28,702 bases of DNA. Origin: JAFGKM01 sp964413825 (GTDB taxonomy: Bacteria > Ratteibacteria > UBA8468 > B48-G9 > JAFGKM01). The stretch is from positions 1 through 28,702 of the forward strand of contig CAYPTS010000017.1 of assembly GCA_964413825.1 (NCBI GenBank). The letters are read 5' to 3'. Shown here piece after piece: positions 7,655-15,807 of the stretch (positions are counted from its first letter, which is position 1; each line of letters opens with the position of its first letter). The notes beneath the pieces are model-generated. The model worked only from the letters and a program-made list of their open reading frames with translations. It had not been told where the DNA came from and searched no databases. Position numbers and translations under genes: made by a program.

Positions 7655-7668
7655 GTGTACTTAAAGAA

Positions 7669-8172
7669 ATGAGAATACTTGGGATAGACCCGGGCGTAAA
7701 CAGGGTGGGATACGGCCTGGTCGAATCTGCCGGCGGCAGGGAAACCGTTGTGAGAACAGGGGTGATAGTTCCTCCCGCGAAGGAATCGTACGAAAAAAAA
7801 GTCTCCGTAATTATTGAAGCATTTGACAAACTGCTGGAACAGTTTTGTCCCGACGTTGTGGTGATTGAGGAGATATACCTGGGCAAAAACTTCAGAATTG
7901 CTTTGAAGATAGGGCAGGTAATGGGCATTATTCTCGGTTCCGTGGCGCGGAAAAAAACCGCTTTTCATCTAATCTCTCCCAGGGAAATCAAGCAGGACAT
8001 CACAGGCAAAGGTAATGCGGACAAGCGGCAGGTCCAGTTTATGCTTGAACACATGACAGGGTACAAAAACTTTAAAAATGAGGATGAAAGCGATGCGGTT
8101 GCGGCGGCAATTTCCTATTTGAACAGCAAAAAAGAACATGATTTATTACATTCAGGGAAAACTGGTTTTTAA
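7669..8172 (+). CDS. ruvC: Crossover junction endodeoxyribonuclease RuvC
   Basis: This 167-residue protein cuts Holliday junctions symmetrically during recombination and repair. The four acidic catalytic positions fit the family: D7 in MRILGIDPG, E67 in VVIEEIY, and D139 and D142 in NEDESDAVAAAI with the usual three-residue spacing. The middle segment GKNFRIALKIGQVMGIIL and the SPREIKQDITGKGNADKRQV loop are also diagnostic. Its 3' end overlaps ruvA by 35 nt in another frame, indicating tight coupling. Length is normal (about 160-180). Confidence 0.97.
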   Translation: MRILGIDPGVNRVGYGLVESAGGRETVVRTGVIVPPAKESYEKKVSVIIEAFDKLLEQFCPDVVVIEEIYLGKNFRIALKIGQVMGIILGSVARKKTAFHLISPREIKQDITGKGNADKRQVQFMLEHMTGYKNFKNEDESDAVAAAISYLNSKKEHDLLHSGKTGF

Positions 8173-8725
8173 ATCTCCCGCCAGACTTGTGGTTGAAAGC
8201 GGCGGCATCGGGTACGTCCTTGACGTTTCCCTTGAGACCGCGCGGGCGGCCGGAGAACAAGGCGATAACGTCAAGCTGTTTACCGTACAGCAGATACGGG
8301 AAGAGGAACTTTTGCTTTTCGGGTTTGCGGACGAGAAGGAAAGGGAAGCATTCCTTATGCTTATAGCTGTTCCCGGCATAGGTCCCAAGGTTGCGCTCAG
8401 GATTCTTTCGGGAATGAATACCGAGCAATTGTACCGGGCGATACTGGCTGAAGACGTAGCCCTCTTTACCGGAGTGCCGGGCGTGGGCAAAAAAACCGGA
8501 GAGCGGCTGATAGTCGAGTTGAAGCAGAAGGTGGAGAAACTACCGGTTTCCGCCGACAGTCCCGAAGAAGGCGAACGGGAGATTTTTGCGAGCGCGGTTG
8601 CGGCGCTGGCGGTGCTGGGATACAGGAGGAAGGAAGCGGCTGATGCGGTCGGCAGGATAATGAAGAGTTCGGGAAAGAAAATGAGCATAGAAGAGATTAT
8701 AAAGGATGCCCTGAAAAAGGGGTAA
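8138..8725 (+). CDS. ruvA: Holliday junction branch migration protein RuvA
   Basis: This 195-residue protein has the N-terminal OB-fold (MIYYIQGKLVFKSPARLVVESGGIGYVLDVS). Tandem helix-hairpin-helix motifs follow, LIAVPGIGPKVALRILS and FTGVPGVGKKTGERLIVELK, and then a flexible acidic linker (SADSPEEGERE). The C-terminal domain III (AAVAALAVLGYRRKEAADAV) contacts RuvB. RuvA tetramers bind four-way junctions and load the RuvB motor. The start at 8138 lies inside ruvC, and an upstream start is unnecessary because the protein already begins at the conserved MI...G motif. Confidence 0.97.
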   Translation: MIYYIQGKLVFKSPARLVVESGGIGYVLDVSLETARAAGEQGDNVKLFTVQQIREEELLLFGFADEKEREAFLMLIAVPGIGPKVALRILSGMNTEQLYRAILAEDVALFTGVPGVGKKTGERLIVELKQKVEKLPVSADSPEEGEREIFASAVAALAVLGYRRKEAADAVGRIMKSSGKKMSIEEIIKDALKKG

Positions 8726-8732
8726 TCTTGAA

Positions 8733-8813
8733 CACAGAAAGGAAAGGTTTCGTTGCTCGAAACAGGCTTCGCCTTTGGCTGCAGCACTCGCACTCAACTC
8801 TTTCCTTTCTGTG
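8733..8813. repeat. Inverted repeat with 14-bp perfect arms between ruvA and ruvB
   Basis: CACAGAAAGGAAAG (8733-8746) and CTTTCCTTTCTGTG (8800-8813) are exact reverse complements separated by 53 nt. Inside is a smaller GTTTCG/CGAAAC hairpin (about 8748-8764). There is no T-run, so this does not look like a terminator; a miniature mobile repeat is more likely. It separates ruvA from ruvB, which otherwise form one operon. Confidence 0.8.
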
Positions 8814-8835
8814 ATAGGATTTAATAGAGGAGAAA

Positions 8836-9861
8836 ATGGAAGAAGACAGGATAACGTCTCCGGTAGTTGAACCCGAAGATATAAGGTATGAAAATGCGGT
8901 CAGACCCAGGGGCTTTTCCGAGTTTGTAGGACAGGACAAGGTCAAGGAGAACCTTGCCGTTTTCATCAAGGCGGCGAAGGACAGGCAGGACGTTCTCGAC
9001 CACGTTCTTTTTCACGGGCCGCCGGGCATAGGGAAGACGACGCTTTCCTACATCATCGCCAACGAGATGGGTGTCAATATAAGGGCGACCTCGGGACCTG
9101 TAATTGAGCGGGCGGGCGACCTGGCGGGGATACTGACCAATCTTGAAGAAGGCGACATCCTTTTTATCGACGAGATACACCGCCTTTCGAGAAACATAGA
9201 AGAGTATCTTTACAGCGGCATGGAAGAGTTTTGCATAGATATTATGATAGGCGAGGGGCCGAAGGCGAAATCAGTGAAAATCCCCCTGAAGCATTTTACT
9301 CTCGTAGGAGCCACAACCAGAGTCGGACTGCTTACCTCGCCTTTGAGAAACAGGTTCGGCATTATGCACCGGCTTGATTACTACAGCACGGAAGAACTCC
9401 GGACGATAATAGTCAGGGCGGCAGGGCTTATAAACATAGAGATAGACGAACAGGGAGCCACTGAAATAGCAAAACGTTCCAGGGGTACGCCCCGGGTGGC
9501 CAACCGCCTTTTGAGGAGGGTGCGGGACTATGCGCAGGTCAAGGGCAAAGGGGTGATAGACCTGGAAATATCCAAACACGCCCTCGACAAGATGGACGTT
9601 GACGAGGAAGGCCTGGACGAGATGGACAAGAAAATTCTCGATGTAATCATAAACAAGTTTGCGGGAGGCCCCGTGGGGCTGAAAAGTTTATCCATAGCCG
9701 CGGGAGAGGAGACCGACACGATAGAGGAAGTTTATGAAAGTTTCCTGGTAAGGAAAGGGTTCATAAAAAAGACCTCGCAGGGAAGGACTGCCACCGCGCT
9801 TGCCTACAAACACATGGGGCTCGACGCCGCGGATGCCGCGAAAGACAAGCGGCTATTTTAA
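8836..9861 (+). CDS. ruvB: Holliday junction branch migration ATPase RuvB
   Basis: This 341-residue AAA+ motor drives branch migration with RuvA. It shows the N-terminal RPRGFSEFVGQDKVKENL, Walker A GPPGIGKT (61-68), Walker B LFIDEIH (109-115), sensor 1 in LVGATTRVGLLTSPLRNRF, and sensor 2 RSRGTPRVANRLLRRVRD. The C-terminal winged helix is ...GGPVGLKSLSIAAGEETDTIEEVYESFLVRKGFIKKTSQGR. An AGAGGAG ribosome-binding site precedes the ATG. It follows ruvA after a 110-bp gap filled by an inverted repeat, and precedes lptB by 2 nt. Confidence 0.98.
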   Translation: MEEDRITSPVVEPEDIRYENAVRPRGFSEFVGQDKVKENLAVFIKAAKDRQDVLDHVLFHGPPGIGKTTLSYIIANEMGVNIRATSGPVIERAGDLAGILTNLEEGDILFIDEIHRLSRNIEEYLYSGMEEFCIDIMIGEGPKAKSVKIPLKHFTLVGATTRVGLLTSPLRNRFGIMHRLDYYSTEELRTIIVRAAGLINIEIDEQGATEIAKRSRGTPRVANRLLRRVRDYAQVKGKGVIDLEISKHALDKMDVDEEGLDEMDKKILDVIINKFAGGPVGLKSLSIAAGEETDTIEEVYESFLVRKGFIKKTSQGRTATALAYKHMGLDAADAAKDKRLF

Positions 9862-9863
9862 AA

Positions 9864-10580
9864 ATGCTGAAATCACAAAACCTGCGCAAGCATTTCGGCA
9901 AGAAGGTTGCCGTAGCGGATATCTCCATCAGCGTGGCGAAAGGAGAGGTTGTCGGGCTTCTCGGACCCAACGGCGCCGGAAAAACGACCACCTTTGAAAT
10001 GATGCTCGGTTTTCTTGTCCCTGACAAGGGCAGGATTCTTCTCGAAGAAAAGGATGTTACAGGGCTTCCGGTGTGGCGAAGAGCGCGGGAGGGGATGTTG
10101 TACCTGCCGCAGGAAATATCCCTTTTCAATAAACTTACGGTCGAGGAAAATATCTACGTCATCCTCGAGGATTATTACCGGGATGTCCGGCAAAGGGAAG
10201 AAATCTGCCATAAATACCTGAAGAAGGTCGGTCTTTACGATATGAGGAAAAATATTGCCGGCAATCTTTCCGGCGGCGAAAAAAGACGCCTCGAGATAGG
10301 CAGGAGTCTGACGTTGAGCCCGAAGTTTTTTCTCCTCGACGAGCCGTTCTCGGGGATTGACCCCAAGACCGTATCGGAATTGCAGGATACCATCACCGGT
10401 CTTAAAAATGAGGGCATCGGGATTCTGCTCACCGACCACAACGTAAGGGATGCGTTGAGGATTACCGACAGGGCGTATCTCATACACAAGGGCGAAATAC
10501 TGATAGAAGGCACTCCGGAGCAGATACTTGCGCATCCGGATTCACGAAAGGTGTATTTCGGCGAAAAGTTTTCCATATGA
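9864..10580 (+). CDS. lptB: LPS export ABC transporter ATP-binding protein LptB
   Basis: This 238-residue ABC ATPase has Walker A GPNGAGKTT (34-42), the Q-loop LPQEISLFNKLTVEENI, signature LSGGEKRR (135-142), Walker B FFLLDEP (155-161) and switch His192 in LLTDHNV. The LPQE, LTVEENI and GEKRRLEIGRSL segments and the compact 240-residue size match LptB more closely than other ABC ATPases. With LptF/G, LptB powers extraction of lipopolysaccharide to the outer membrane, which implies a diderm cell. No lptA or lptC lies next to it, although these are neighbours in many genomes. It begins 2 nt after ruvB and overlaps uppS by 4 nt. Confidence 0.88.
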   Translation: MLKSQNLRKHFGKKVAVADISISVAKGEVVGLLGPNGAGKTTTFEMMLGFLVPDKGRILLEEKDVTGLPVWRRAREGMLYLPQEISLFNKLTVEENIYVILEDYYRDVRQREEICHKYLKKVGLYDMRKNIAGNLSGGEKRRLEIGRSLTLSPKFFLLDEPFSGIDPKTVSELQDTITGLKNEGIGILLTDHNVRDALRITDRAYLIHKGEILIEGTPEQILAHPDSRKVYFGEKFSI

Positions 10581-11290
10581 AGAAAAACGATAAACAGAAA
10601 GATACAGTGCCGGTTCACGTCGGAATCATAATGGACGGCAACGGCAGGTGGGCGGTGAAAAAGGGACTTCCGAGGATTGCGGGACACAGGGAAGGACTTA
10701 AAACCGTGAGAACGGTTGTGAAATTTGCCGATGAGTGCGGGGTAAAATACCTGACCCTCTACTCTTTCTCGACCGAAAACTGGAAACGCCCGGAAGCCGA
10801 GGTGAAGTTTCTCTTTTCCCTGATGGAGCAAAGTCTCAGGAAAGAGAGTGAAGGCCTGCATAAAAAAAACGTGAAGGTAAGGTTCATAGGGAGCAGGGAC
10901 GGACTTCCTTCCGTTCTTTTGTCGGCTATGGACGACATAGCAGAAATGACGCGGGACAACACCGGGCTGACCCTTATTTTTGCCATAAACTACGGCAGCC
11001 GCCAGGAGATAACCGACGCGGTGAAGCGTATCGTCCGAAAGAAAATTCAGCCAGGCAGGATAACCGGGAAAGTGATTGAAGAAAATCTTTATACCGCGGG
11101 CATTCCCGCGCTCGACCTTGTCATAAGGACGTCCGGTGAGAACCGGTTGAGCAATTTTCTTTTGTGGCAGGCGGCTTATGCGGAGTTTTATTTCACGCCC
11201 GTGTTGTGGCCGGATTTTACGAAAGAGGAAATTTTGAAGGCGATGAGATACTATCAGAAGCGGAAGCGAAAATTCGGCGCAGTCCTCTGA
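10577..11290 (+). CDS. uppS: Isoprenyl transferase / undecaprenyl diphosphate synthase
   Basis: This 237-residue cis-prenyltransferase condenses isopentenyl units onto an allylic diphosphate to make the C55 lipid carrier for peptidoglycan and O-antigen. The catalytic motif IIMDGNGRWA holds Asp20. GHREGLKTVR, YSFSTENWKRP and the C-terminal RTSGENRLSNFLLWQ and AYAEFYF...WPDF motifs are all present. The length is normal. It starts inside the last codons of lptB (ATGA overlap), so both are cotranslated. The 83-nt gap to dxr holds a leader repeat; cdsA, usually found between uppS and dxr, is absent here. Confidence 0.97.
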   Translation: MKKNDKQKDTVPVHVGIIMDGNGRWAVKKGLPRIAGHREGLKTVRTVVKFADECGVKYLTLYSFSTENWKRPEAEVKFLFSLMEQSLRKESEGLHKKNVKVRFIGSRDGLPSVLLSAMDDIAEMTRDNTGLTLIFAINYGSRQEITDAVKRIVRKKIQPGRITGKVIEENLYTAGIPALDLVIRTSGENRLSNFLLWQAAYAEFYFTPVLWPDFTKEEILKAMRYYQKRKRKFGAVL

Positions 11291-11320
11291 CCAAAAAAAG
11301 GTCAGGGTAAAGCAGAGAGA

Positions 11321-11372
11321 CAAAATCATAATCCCTCACAGTGAGGGGGTAACAAGGGAGAGTTCGGGGCAA
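11321..11372 (+). repeat. Family A leader repeat upstream of dxr
   Basis: The element has a CCCTCA/TGAGGG hairpin with a 3-nt loop (about 11333-11347), then GGTAACAAGGGAG and a terminal GTTCGGGGCAA that touches the GTG start of dxr. The same hairpin and TTCGGGG tail precede rseP. Related leaders precede the genes starting at 14886, 15986 and 28031. Confidence 0.75.
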
Positions 11373-12506
11373 GTGAAAAACATAGTGATACTGGGCAGTA
11401 CCGGCACCGTGGGGGAAAACGCCCTCGAGGTAATAAGGCGGGGGAAAGACAGGTTCCGCGTGCTCGCGCTCGCCTGCCGCAACAGAAAAAAACTGCTTGC
11501 AGGACAGATAAAGGAGTTCGCCCCAAAATTCGTTTACATTGAAAAAAAGGACGTGCTTTTCGAAAAAAGATTTCCCGGGGTAAAATTCCTGTACGGCGAA
11601 AGCGGGCTCGAAGAAATTGCCACCCTGAAGGCCGCGGACATCCTTATATGGGCGGTTCCCGGCATCGGCACACTGAAGGCGGCGGTATCGGCGGTGACGG
11701 CGGGAAAGACAATCGGACTTGCAACGAAAGAAATACTGGTTGTTGCAGGGCATATCGTCAGGCCGCTGGCAGACAAGTGCGGCGCCTGCATCCTGCCGGT
11801 CGACAGCGAGCACAATGCGATTTTTCAGGCGTTGTCAGGGGTGAAAAAACGGGAGATAGAAAAAATATACCTTACCGCTTCGGGCGGTCCGTTCTGGGGC
11901 AGGCCTGCCGCGCATAAGGTTGCGCCGGAAGACGTGCTGAATCATCCGGTATGGAAAATGGGGAAAAAAATTACGGTTGATTCCGCAACGATGATGAACA
12001 AGGCGTTTGAGATAATAGAAGCGCATTACCTGTTCGACATCCCTGCGGAGAAGATAAACGTTCTCATTCACCCGGAAGCGGTTGTACACGGAATGGTCGA
12101 GATGACCGACGGCACGATAAAAGCCGTTCTGTCCGTGCCCGACATGAAGTTTCCCGTAAATTTCGTGCTGGATTATCCTGTCAGGAGGGAAACTCCGTGG
12201 CGGAAACTGGATTTCGGAGAGATAAAAAAACTTACGCTTCTTCCGGCGGACAGGGGTTCCGCATGGTTCTCGCTTGCGGCGGAAGCAATTGAAAAAAAAG
12301 GTTCGTTTCCCGTGGTGCTGAATGCGGCGAACGAAGAAGCGGTAGACCTTTTTTTAAAGGGCAGGATTGAGTTCGGAGATATCTTGAAGGTTGTACGAGA
12401 AACGCTCAAACGGCACAATTTTAAAAAAGCTGTTTCCGTTGAGGATATTTTGCGGATTCACAACGATACAAAACAAGTGGCGAGAACGCTGGCTTGCTCC
12501 GAGTAA
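11373..12506 (+). CDS. dxr: 1-deoxy-D-xylulose 5-phosphate reductoisomerase
   Basis: This 377-residue enzyme makes 2-C-methyl-D-erythritol 4-phosphate, the first committed step of the MEP isoprenoid pathway. It has the NADPH-binding loop LGSTGTVGENAL (8-19), ATKEILVVAG, the metal and substrate motif PVDSEHNAIFQAL, SGGPFWG, KMGKKITVDSATMMNKAFEIIEAHYLF and HPEAVVHGMVEM. The start is GTG at 11373, immediately after a family A repeat; the protein begins right at the Rossmann strand (MKNIVILGSTG), so no upstream start is needed. It works in the same pathway as ispG downstream. Confidence 0.97.
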   Translation: MKNIVILGSTGTVGENALEVIRRGKDRFRVLALACRNRKKLLAGQIKEFAPKFVYIEKKDVLFEKRFPGVKFLYGESGLEEIATLKAADILIWAVPGIGTLKAAVSAVTAGKTIGLATKEILVVAGHIVRPLADKCGACILPVDSEHNAIFQALSGVKKREIEKIYLTASGGPFWGRPAAHKVAPEDVLNHPVWKMGKKITVDSATMMNKAFEIIEAHYLFDIPAEKINVLIHPEAVVHGMVEMTDGTIKAVLSVPDMKFPVNFVLDYPVRRETPWRKLDFGEIKKLTLLPADRGSAWFSLAAEAIEKKGSFPVVLNAANEEAVDLFLKGRIEFGDILKVVRETLKRHNFKKAVSVEDILRIHNDTKQVARTLACSE

Positions 12507-12530
12507 AGCGGGGAGAAAGGATTGTAAAGA

Positions 12531-12584
12531 GATAAATCAAACCCCCTCATGATGAGGGTGTAATGAAGGAGGGTTCGGGGTAAA
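12531..12584 (+). repeat. Family A leader repeat upstream of rseP
   Basis: CCCTCA (12544-12549) and TGAGGG (12553-12558) form the same 6-bp stem and 3-nt loop as the dxr leader. GTGTAATGAAGGAGGG and GTTCGGGGTAAA follow, abutting the rseP ATG. GGAGG lies 13 nt and GGGG 4 nt before the start codon, so the repeat may supply the ribosome-binding site. Confidence 0.75.
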
Positions 12585-13670
12585 ATGATACTTTCAATAA
12601 TTTCGGTACTGGTGCTTTTTTCAATTATCATACTGGTTCACGAGGCAGGGCATTTCCTTGCGGCGAAAAGGGTCGGCATCCGGGTGGAGAAGTTTTCGCT
12701 CGGGTTCGGGCCGAAACTGTTTTCAACGAAAAAAGGGGATACTGTATACCAGGTATGCCTTCTTCCGTTCGGCGGCTTTGTGAAGATGGCGGGCGATGAA
12801 TACGAAGGAGAAGAAAAGGAGAAGATTGAAGAATGGGAGTACATGGGCAAGAGCCCGGGGCACAGGGCGCAGGTTGTTGCGGCCGGCGCAATCAACAACC
12901 TCATTCTCGGACTGCTTCTTCTTATCCCTGTTTTTATCATCGGCGTGCCCGGTTATGACGGCACGAAAATAGGTTCTTTTGTCGACGGCCTTCCCGCGGC
13001 TGAATCGGGACTTGCCGTAGGGGATGAAATTCTCGAAGTAAACGGTATCGCATGCAGGGAATGGTTCGACGTTATCATGAGCATCAAGGGTGCCATAGAG
13101 CGGGATGACGGACAGCCGGTTCGCCTGAAAGTAAAGAGGAACGGAGAGGTTTTGTCTTTCAGCGTCATGCCCGGACTGTTCAGCGGCGGAGAGGAGAAAC
13201 CTGACGCAAAACCGGTTTATATCCTCGGGGTTTCACCCATGGAAAAAACCGAGAAATATTCCTTTCCGGGAGCGGTGGTAAAAGCAGGCAGGGAATTCCA
13301 CAAGATGCTTTACGGCATATACGTTGCGTTCAAGATGCTTTTAACGAGGCAGGTGTCGGCGAAACAACTGTCAGGGCCCATAGGCATCGCCCAATGGGGA
13401 GCGGAGATTGTGCACTACGGTTTCGGGAGGTTTTTGTATTTTATGGCGTTCATCAGCGTCAATCTCGGCGTGATAAATCTTATGCCGTTTCCCATTCTTG
13501 ACGGAGGACACCTGTTCGGTCTCGCCGTTGAAAGGATTTCCCGCCGTCAGCCTTCGAAAAGGATGCTTGAGTGGACAGGGTACGTAGGGTTTGTCCTTAT
13601 CATAGGTCTTGCGCTTTACGTCACGTACAACGATATACTCCGGATTGTTGAAAATCTTGTAAAAAAATGA
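12585..13670 (+). CDS. rseP: RIP metalloprotease RseP / site-2 protease
   Basis: This 361-residue inner-membrane zinc protease performs regulated intramembrane proteolysis, classically of anti-sigma factors. The N-terminal membrane helix carries the HEAGH zinc motif (H19-H23), followed by FSLGFGPKL and the conserved LLPFGGFVKMAGDE. There is one PDZ domain (about 130-190, VDGLPAAESGLAVGDEILEVNG), where E. coli RseP has two. The third zinc ligand is in FPILDGGH (305-309), next to more membrane helices. The stop overlaps the ispG start by 4 nt. Position between dxr and ispG is common in bacteria. Confidence 0.96.
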   Translation: MILSIISVLVLFSIIILVHEAGHFLAAKRVGIRVEKFSLGFGPKLFSTKKGDTVYQVCLLPFGGFVKMAGDEYEGEEKEKIEEWEYMGKSPGHRAQVVAAGAINNLILGLLLLIPVFIIGVPGYDGTKIGSFVDGLPAAESGLAVGDEILEVNGIACREWFDVIMSIKGAIERDDGQPVRLKVKRNGEVLSFSVMPGLFSGGEEKPDAKPVYILGVSPMEKTEKYSFPGAVVKAGREFHKMLYGIYVAFKMLLTRQVSAKQLSGPIGIAQWGAEIVHYGFGRFLYFMAFISVNLGVINLMPFPILDGGHLFGLAVERISRRQPSKRMLEWTGYVGFVLIIGLALYVTYNDILRIVENLVKK

Positions 13671-14761
13671 GGAGAAAAACAAGGAAGGTAAAGGTCGGAA
13701 ATATCTTTATCGGCGGAGACGCGCCCGTTTCCGTCCAGGGGATGGCAAAGGTCCGCACCTCAGATGTGAAGAAACTCCTGAAAGATGCCGCCCGGATGGT
13801 TAAAGAAGGAGCGGAACTTGTCAGGGTGTCGGTTCTCGACGAAGACGACGCCGCTGTTTTGCCGATAATCAGGCATGCCGCAGGCGTACCGGTTGTAGCG
13901 GACATACACTACAGCCATAAACTTGCGCTCCTTGCAGTGGAGAAAGGGGCGGACAAGATAAGAATCAACCCGGGCAACATGTCCCGCGAAGGCGTCAGGG
14001 AGACGGTCAGCGCGGCGAAGGACAGCGGCATTCCCATACGCATAGGTGTTAATTCCGGCTCGGTCAGAATGGGGAAAAACCTTGCGGAAAGCATGGTTGC
14101 GTCCGCGCTGAATGCTGTCGAACTTTTCGAGTCGATGAATTTCCGCTCAATAGTCGTTTCCCTGAAAACCCCTTCGGTATACGATACCCTGAACTGTTAC
14201 AGGCGGATTTCCGCTCTTTGCGGATATCCTCTGCACCTCGGGATAACCGAGGCCGGAAGGGGGACGCTTGCCGAAAGCAAGTCCGTTCTCGGGATAGGGA
14301 TGCTTCTGTCGGAGGGCATCGGCGATACCATAAGGGTTTCCCTGACGGAGCCCGCGTGGAAGGAAATAAAGGCGGGCAGGGCAATTCTGCAGGCGCTGGG
14401 CGTGCGGAGGTTTGAGCCGGAAATAATATCCTGCCCCACCTGCGGGAGAACGCAGGTGGACCTGTTCGCGGTCCTTGCAAAAGTGGAAAAAGAAATAAAA
14501 AAACTTCACAAACGGCATCCCGAAGCAAAAGATATGAAATTTGCCGTCATGGGCTGCGGGGTCAACGGGCCCGGCGAAGCGCGGCAGGCGGACATAGGGA
14601 TAGCCGGAGGCGCCGGCAAATTTGCGTTGTTTAAAAAAGGTGTTATAATTGGCACCTATAGAGAAGAAGCAATAGTGGAAAAACTGATAACTGCAACAGA
14701 GGAAATGTTAAAAAACCCTATCTGTTCGTCATTGCGAACGAATGTGAAGCAATCTCGGTGA
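13667..14761 (+). CDS. ispG: 4-hydroxy-3-methylbut-2-enyl diphosphate synthase IspG, with repeat-derived C-terminal tail
   Basis: This 364-residue [4Fe-4S] enzyme performs the penultimate MEP-pathway step. The N-terminal TIM barrel starts RKTRKVKVGNIFIGGDAPVSVQ, followed by VVADIHYSHKLAL and KIRINPGN. The cluster ligands are CPTCG (C256, C259), C297 in MGCGVNGPGE and E304 seven residues later, as in known IspG. The natural end appears to be ...LITATEEMLKN. The last 14 residues (P351-R364, PICSSLRTNVKQSR) are encoded by a family B dispersed repeat, which also supplies the stop codon. The tail lies after all known functional residues, so activity is probably kept. The ATG overlaps the rseP stop (ATGA). 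Confidence 0.96.
   Translation: MRRKTRKVKVGNIFIGGDAPVSVQGMAKVRTSDVKKLLKDAARMVKEGAELVRVSVLDEDDAAVLPIIRHAAGVPVVADIHYSHKLALLAVEKGADKIRINPGNMSREGVRETVSAAKDSGIPIRIGVNSGSVRMGKNLAESMVASALNAVELFESMNFRSIVVSLKTPSVYDTLNCYRRISALCGYPLHLGITEAGRGTLAESKSVLGIGMLLSEGIGDTIRVSLTEPAWKEIKAGRAILQALGVRRFEPEIISCPTCGRTQVDLFAVLAKVEKEIKKLHKRHPEAKDMKFAVMGCGVNGPGEARQADIGIAGGAGKFALFKKGVIIGTYREEAIVEKLITATEEMLKNPICSSLRTNVKQSR
14622..14649 (+). promoter_or_regulatory. Possible promoter inside the ispG 3' end
   Basis: TTGCGT (14622-14627), a 16-nt spacer, and an extended -10 TGTTATAAT (14641-14649) lie in ispG codons for GVIIG. It could serve the Gfo/Idh gene starting at 14886. The TATAAT may simply reflect the codons for Val-Ile-Ile, so confidence is low. 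Confidence 0.3.
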
Positions 14762-14798
14762 TTGCCGCGGCAAAAAGCGCCTCGCAATGACAAGATAG
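14718..14798. repeat. Family B dispersed palindrome, copy 2 (runs into ispG)
   Basis: CTATCTGTTCGTCATTGCG (14718-14736) pairs with CGCAATGACAAGATAG (14783-14798). Between them is the family core GAAGCAATCTCGGTGATTGC (14747-14766). The left half is translated as the ispG C-terminus. Compare copies at 6719, 15826, 27543 and 27968. Confidence 0.85.
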
Positions 14799-14820
14799 AG
14801 CAGGGGTAAAGGCAGACAAA

Positions 14821-14874
14821 CAAAATCTTGAACCCCTCACAAGGAACCTTAGTATGTGAGAGTTTGGGGTAAAG
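14821..14874 (+). repeat. Family A leader repeat upstream of the first Gfo/Idh gene
   Basis: CAAAATCTTGAACCCCTCAC is followed by an expanded loop containing the palindrome AAGGAACCTT, then GTGAG and AGTTTGGGGTAAA. The layout matches the dxr and rseP leaders but with a longer loop. It directly adjoins family B copy 2. Confidence 0.65.
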
Positions 14875-14885
14875 GAGACAACAAA

Positions 14886-15797
14886 ATGGCGGAGATGAAA
14901 ATAGGGATTATAGGGTTTGACACGTCGCATGTGCCTGCATTTACAAACCTCCTCAACAATGACGGCGACCCGTTCCACGTAGTTGGCGGCAGGGTGGTGG
15001 CGGGTTTTCCTTCTTTCAGCCCGGATATTGAATCCAGCGCGTCAAGGGTTGAGGGGTACAAAAAAGAACTGGTTGAAAAATGGAACATAAAGATTGTTTC
15101 ATCGGTTGAAGAACTTCTTCCCCTGGTGGATGCGGTGCTCCTTGAGAGCAACGACGGCAGGCGGCACATAAAAGAAGCACAGCCCGTCATTGCGGCGAAA
15201 AAGCCGGTTTTCATAGACAAGCCGATGACCGCCAGTTTTGCCGAGGCGAAGCAGATATTTGATATGGCGGCGAAGAACAACTGCCCCGTGTTTTCATCTT
15301 CTTCCCTGCGGTTTGACTACAACATAAGCGCAGTGAAAAGCGATGCGGAGCTTGGCGGCGTCGCCGGATGCGATGCCTTCAGCCCCTCAACGCAGGAAAA
15401 GACAAACCCGGGCTATTTCTGGTACGGCATACACGGGGTTGAAATTCTTTACACCTTTATGGGGAAGGGCTGCAAAAAACTTTTTTCCAAGAAGACGGAA
15501 GGCACAGACCTTACAGTCGGACAGTGGGAAGACGGGCGCATAGGAACCGTCAGGGGAACAAGAAAAGGAAGCCATTCTTACGGCGCCGCGGTCTTTGGCG
15601 AGAAAAAAATGGTGCAGGTGACAAATTCTCCCAAAGTGCCTCTTTACTCCCAGCTTCTGAAACAAATAATGCCCTTTTTCCAGACTGGGAAACCTCCCGT
15701 TTCTCCGGAGGAGACCCTTGAGATTATTCAGTTTATCGATGCGGCTCTTTTGAGCGAAAAGGAAGGGAGAGAGGTTTCGCTTTCTGAAATAAAATAA
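14886..15797 (+). CDS. Gfo/Idh/MocA family oxidoreductase
   Basis: This 303-residue protein has the N-terminal strand MKIGIIGFDTSHVPAF, a variant dinucleotide loop (GFDTSH) found in one branch of Gfo/Idh/MocA proteins. DAVLLESNDGRRH follows, then the family's catalytic-lysine motif in the form IDKPM (110-114, normally EKP). The C-terminal half contains GYFWYGIHGVEILYTFMG, the equivalent of the usual GxHxxDxxxWL helix, with H and E in place of H and D. I chose ATG 14886 because AAAGGAG lies 9 nt upstream; the in-frame ATG at 14856 sits inside a family A repeat. It probably oxidises a sugar or cyclitol with NAD(P). The next gene is a ceramidase-like hydrolase, a pairing that suggests a shared substrate. 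Confidence 0.85.
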   Translation: MAEMKIGIIGFDTSHVPAFTNLLNNDGDPFHVVGGRVVAGFPSFSPDIESSASRVEGYKKELVEKWNIKIVSSVEELLPLVDAVLLESNDGRRHIKEAQPVIAAKKPVFIDKPMTASFAEAKQIFDMAAKNNCPVFSSSSLRFDYNISAVKSDAELGGVAGCDAFSPSTQEKTNPGYFWYGIHGVEILYTFMGKGCKKLFSKKTEGTDLTVGQWEDGRIGTVRGTRKGSHSYGAAVFGEKKMVQVTNSPKVPLYSQLLKQIMPFFQTGKPPVSPEETLEIIQFIDAALLSEKEGREVSLSEIK

Positions 15798-15807
15798 AAA
15801 GGGAGAA

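Noticed and set aside
10235..11329. 364-residue minus-strand open frame
   Set aside because: It is antisense to lptB and uppS, both with full catalytic motifs; no domain is seen.
11291..11372. Riboswitch in the dxr leader
   Set aside because: The structure recurs before unrelated genes and matches no riboswitch core I recognise; a dispersed leader repeat explains it better.
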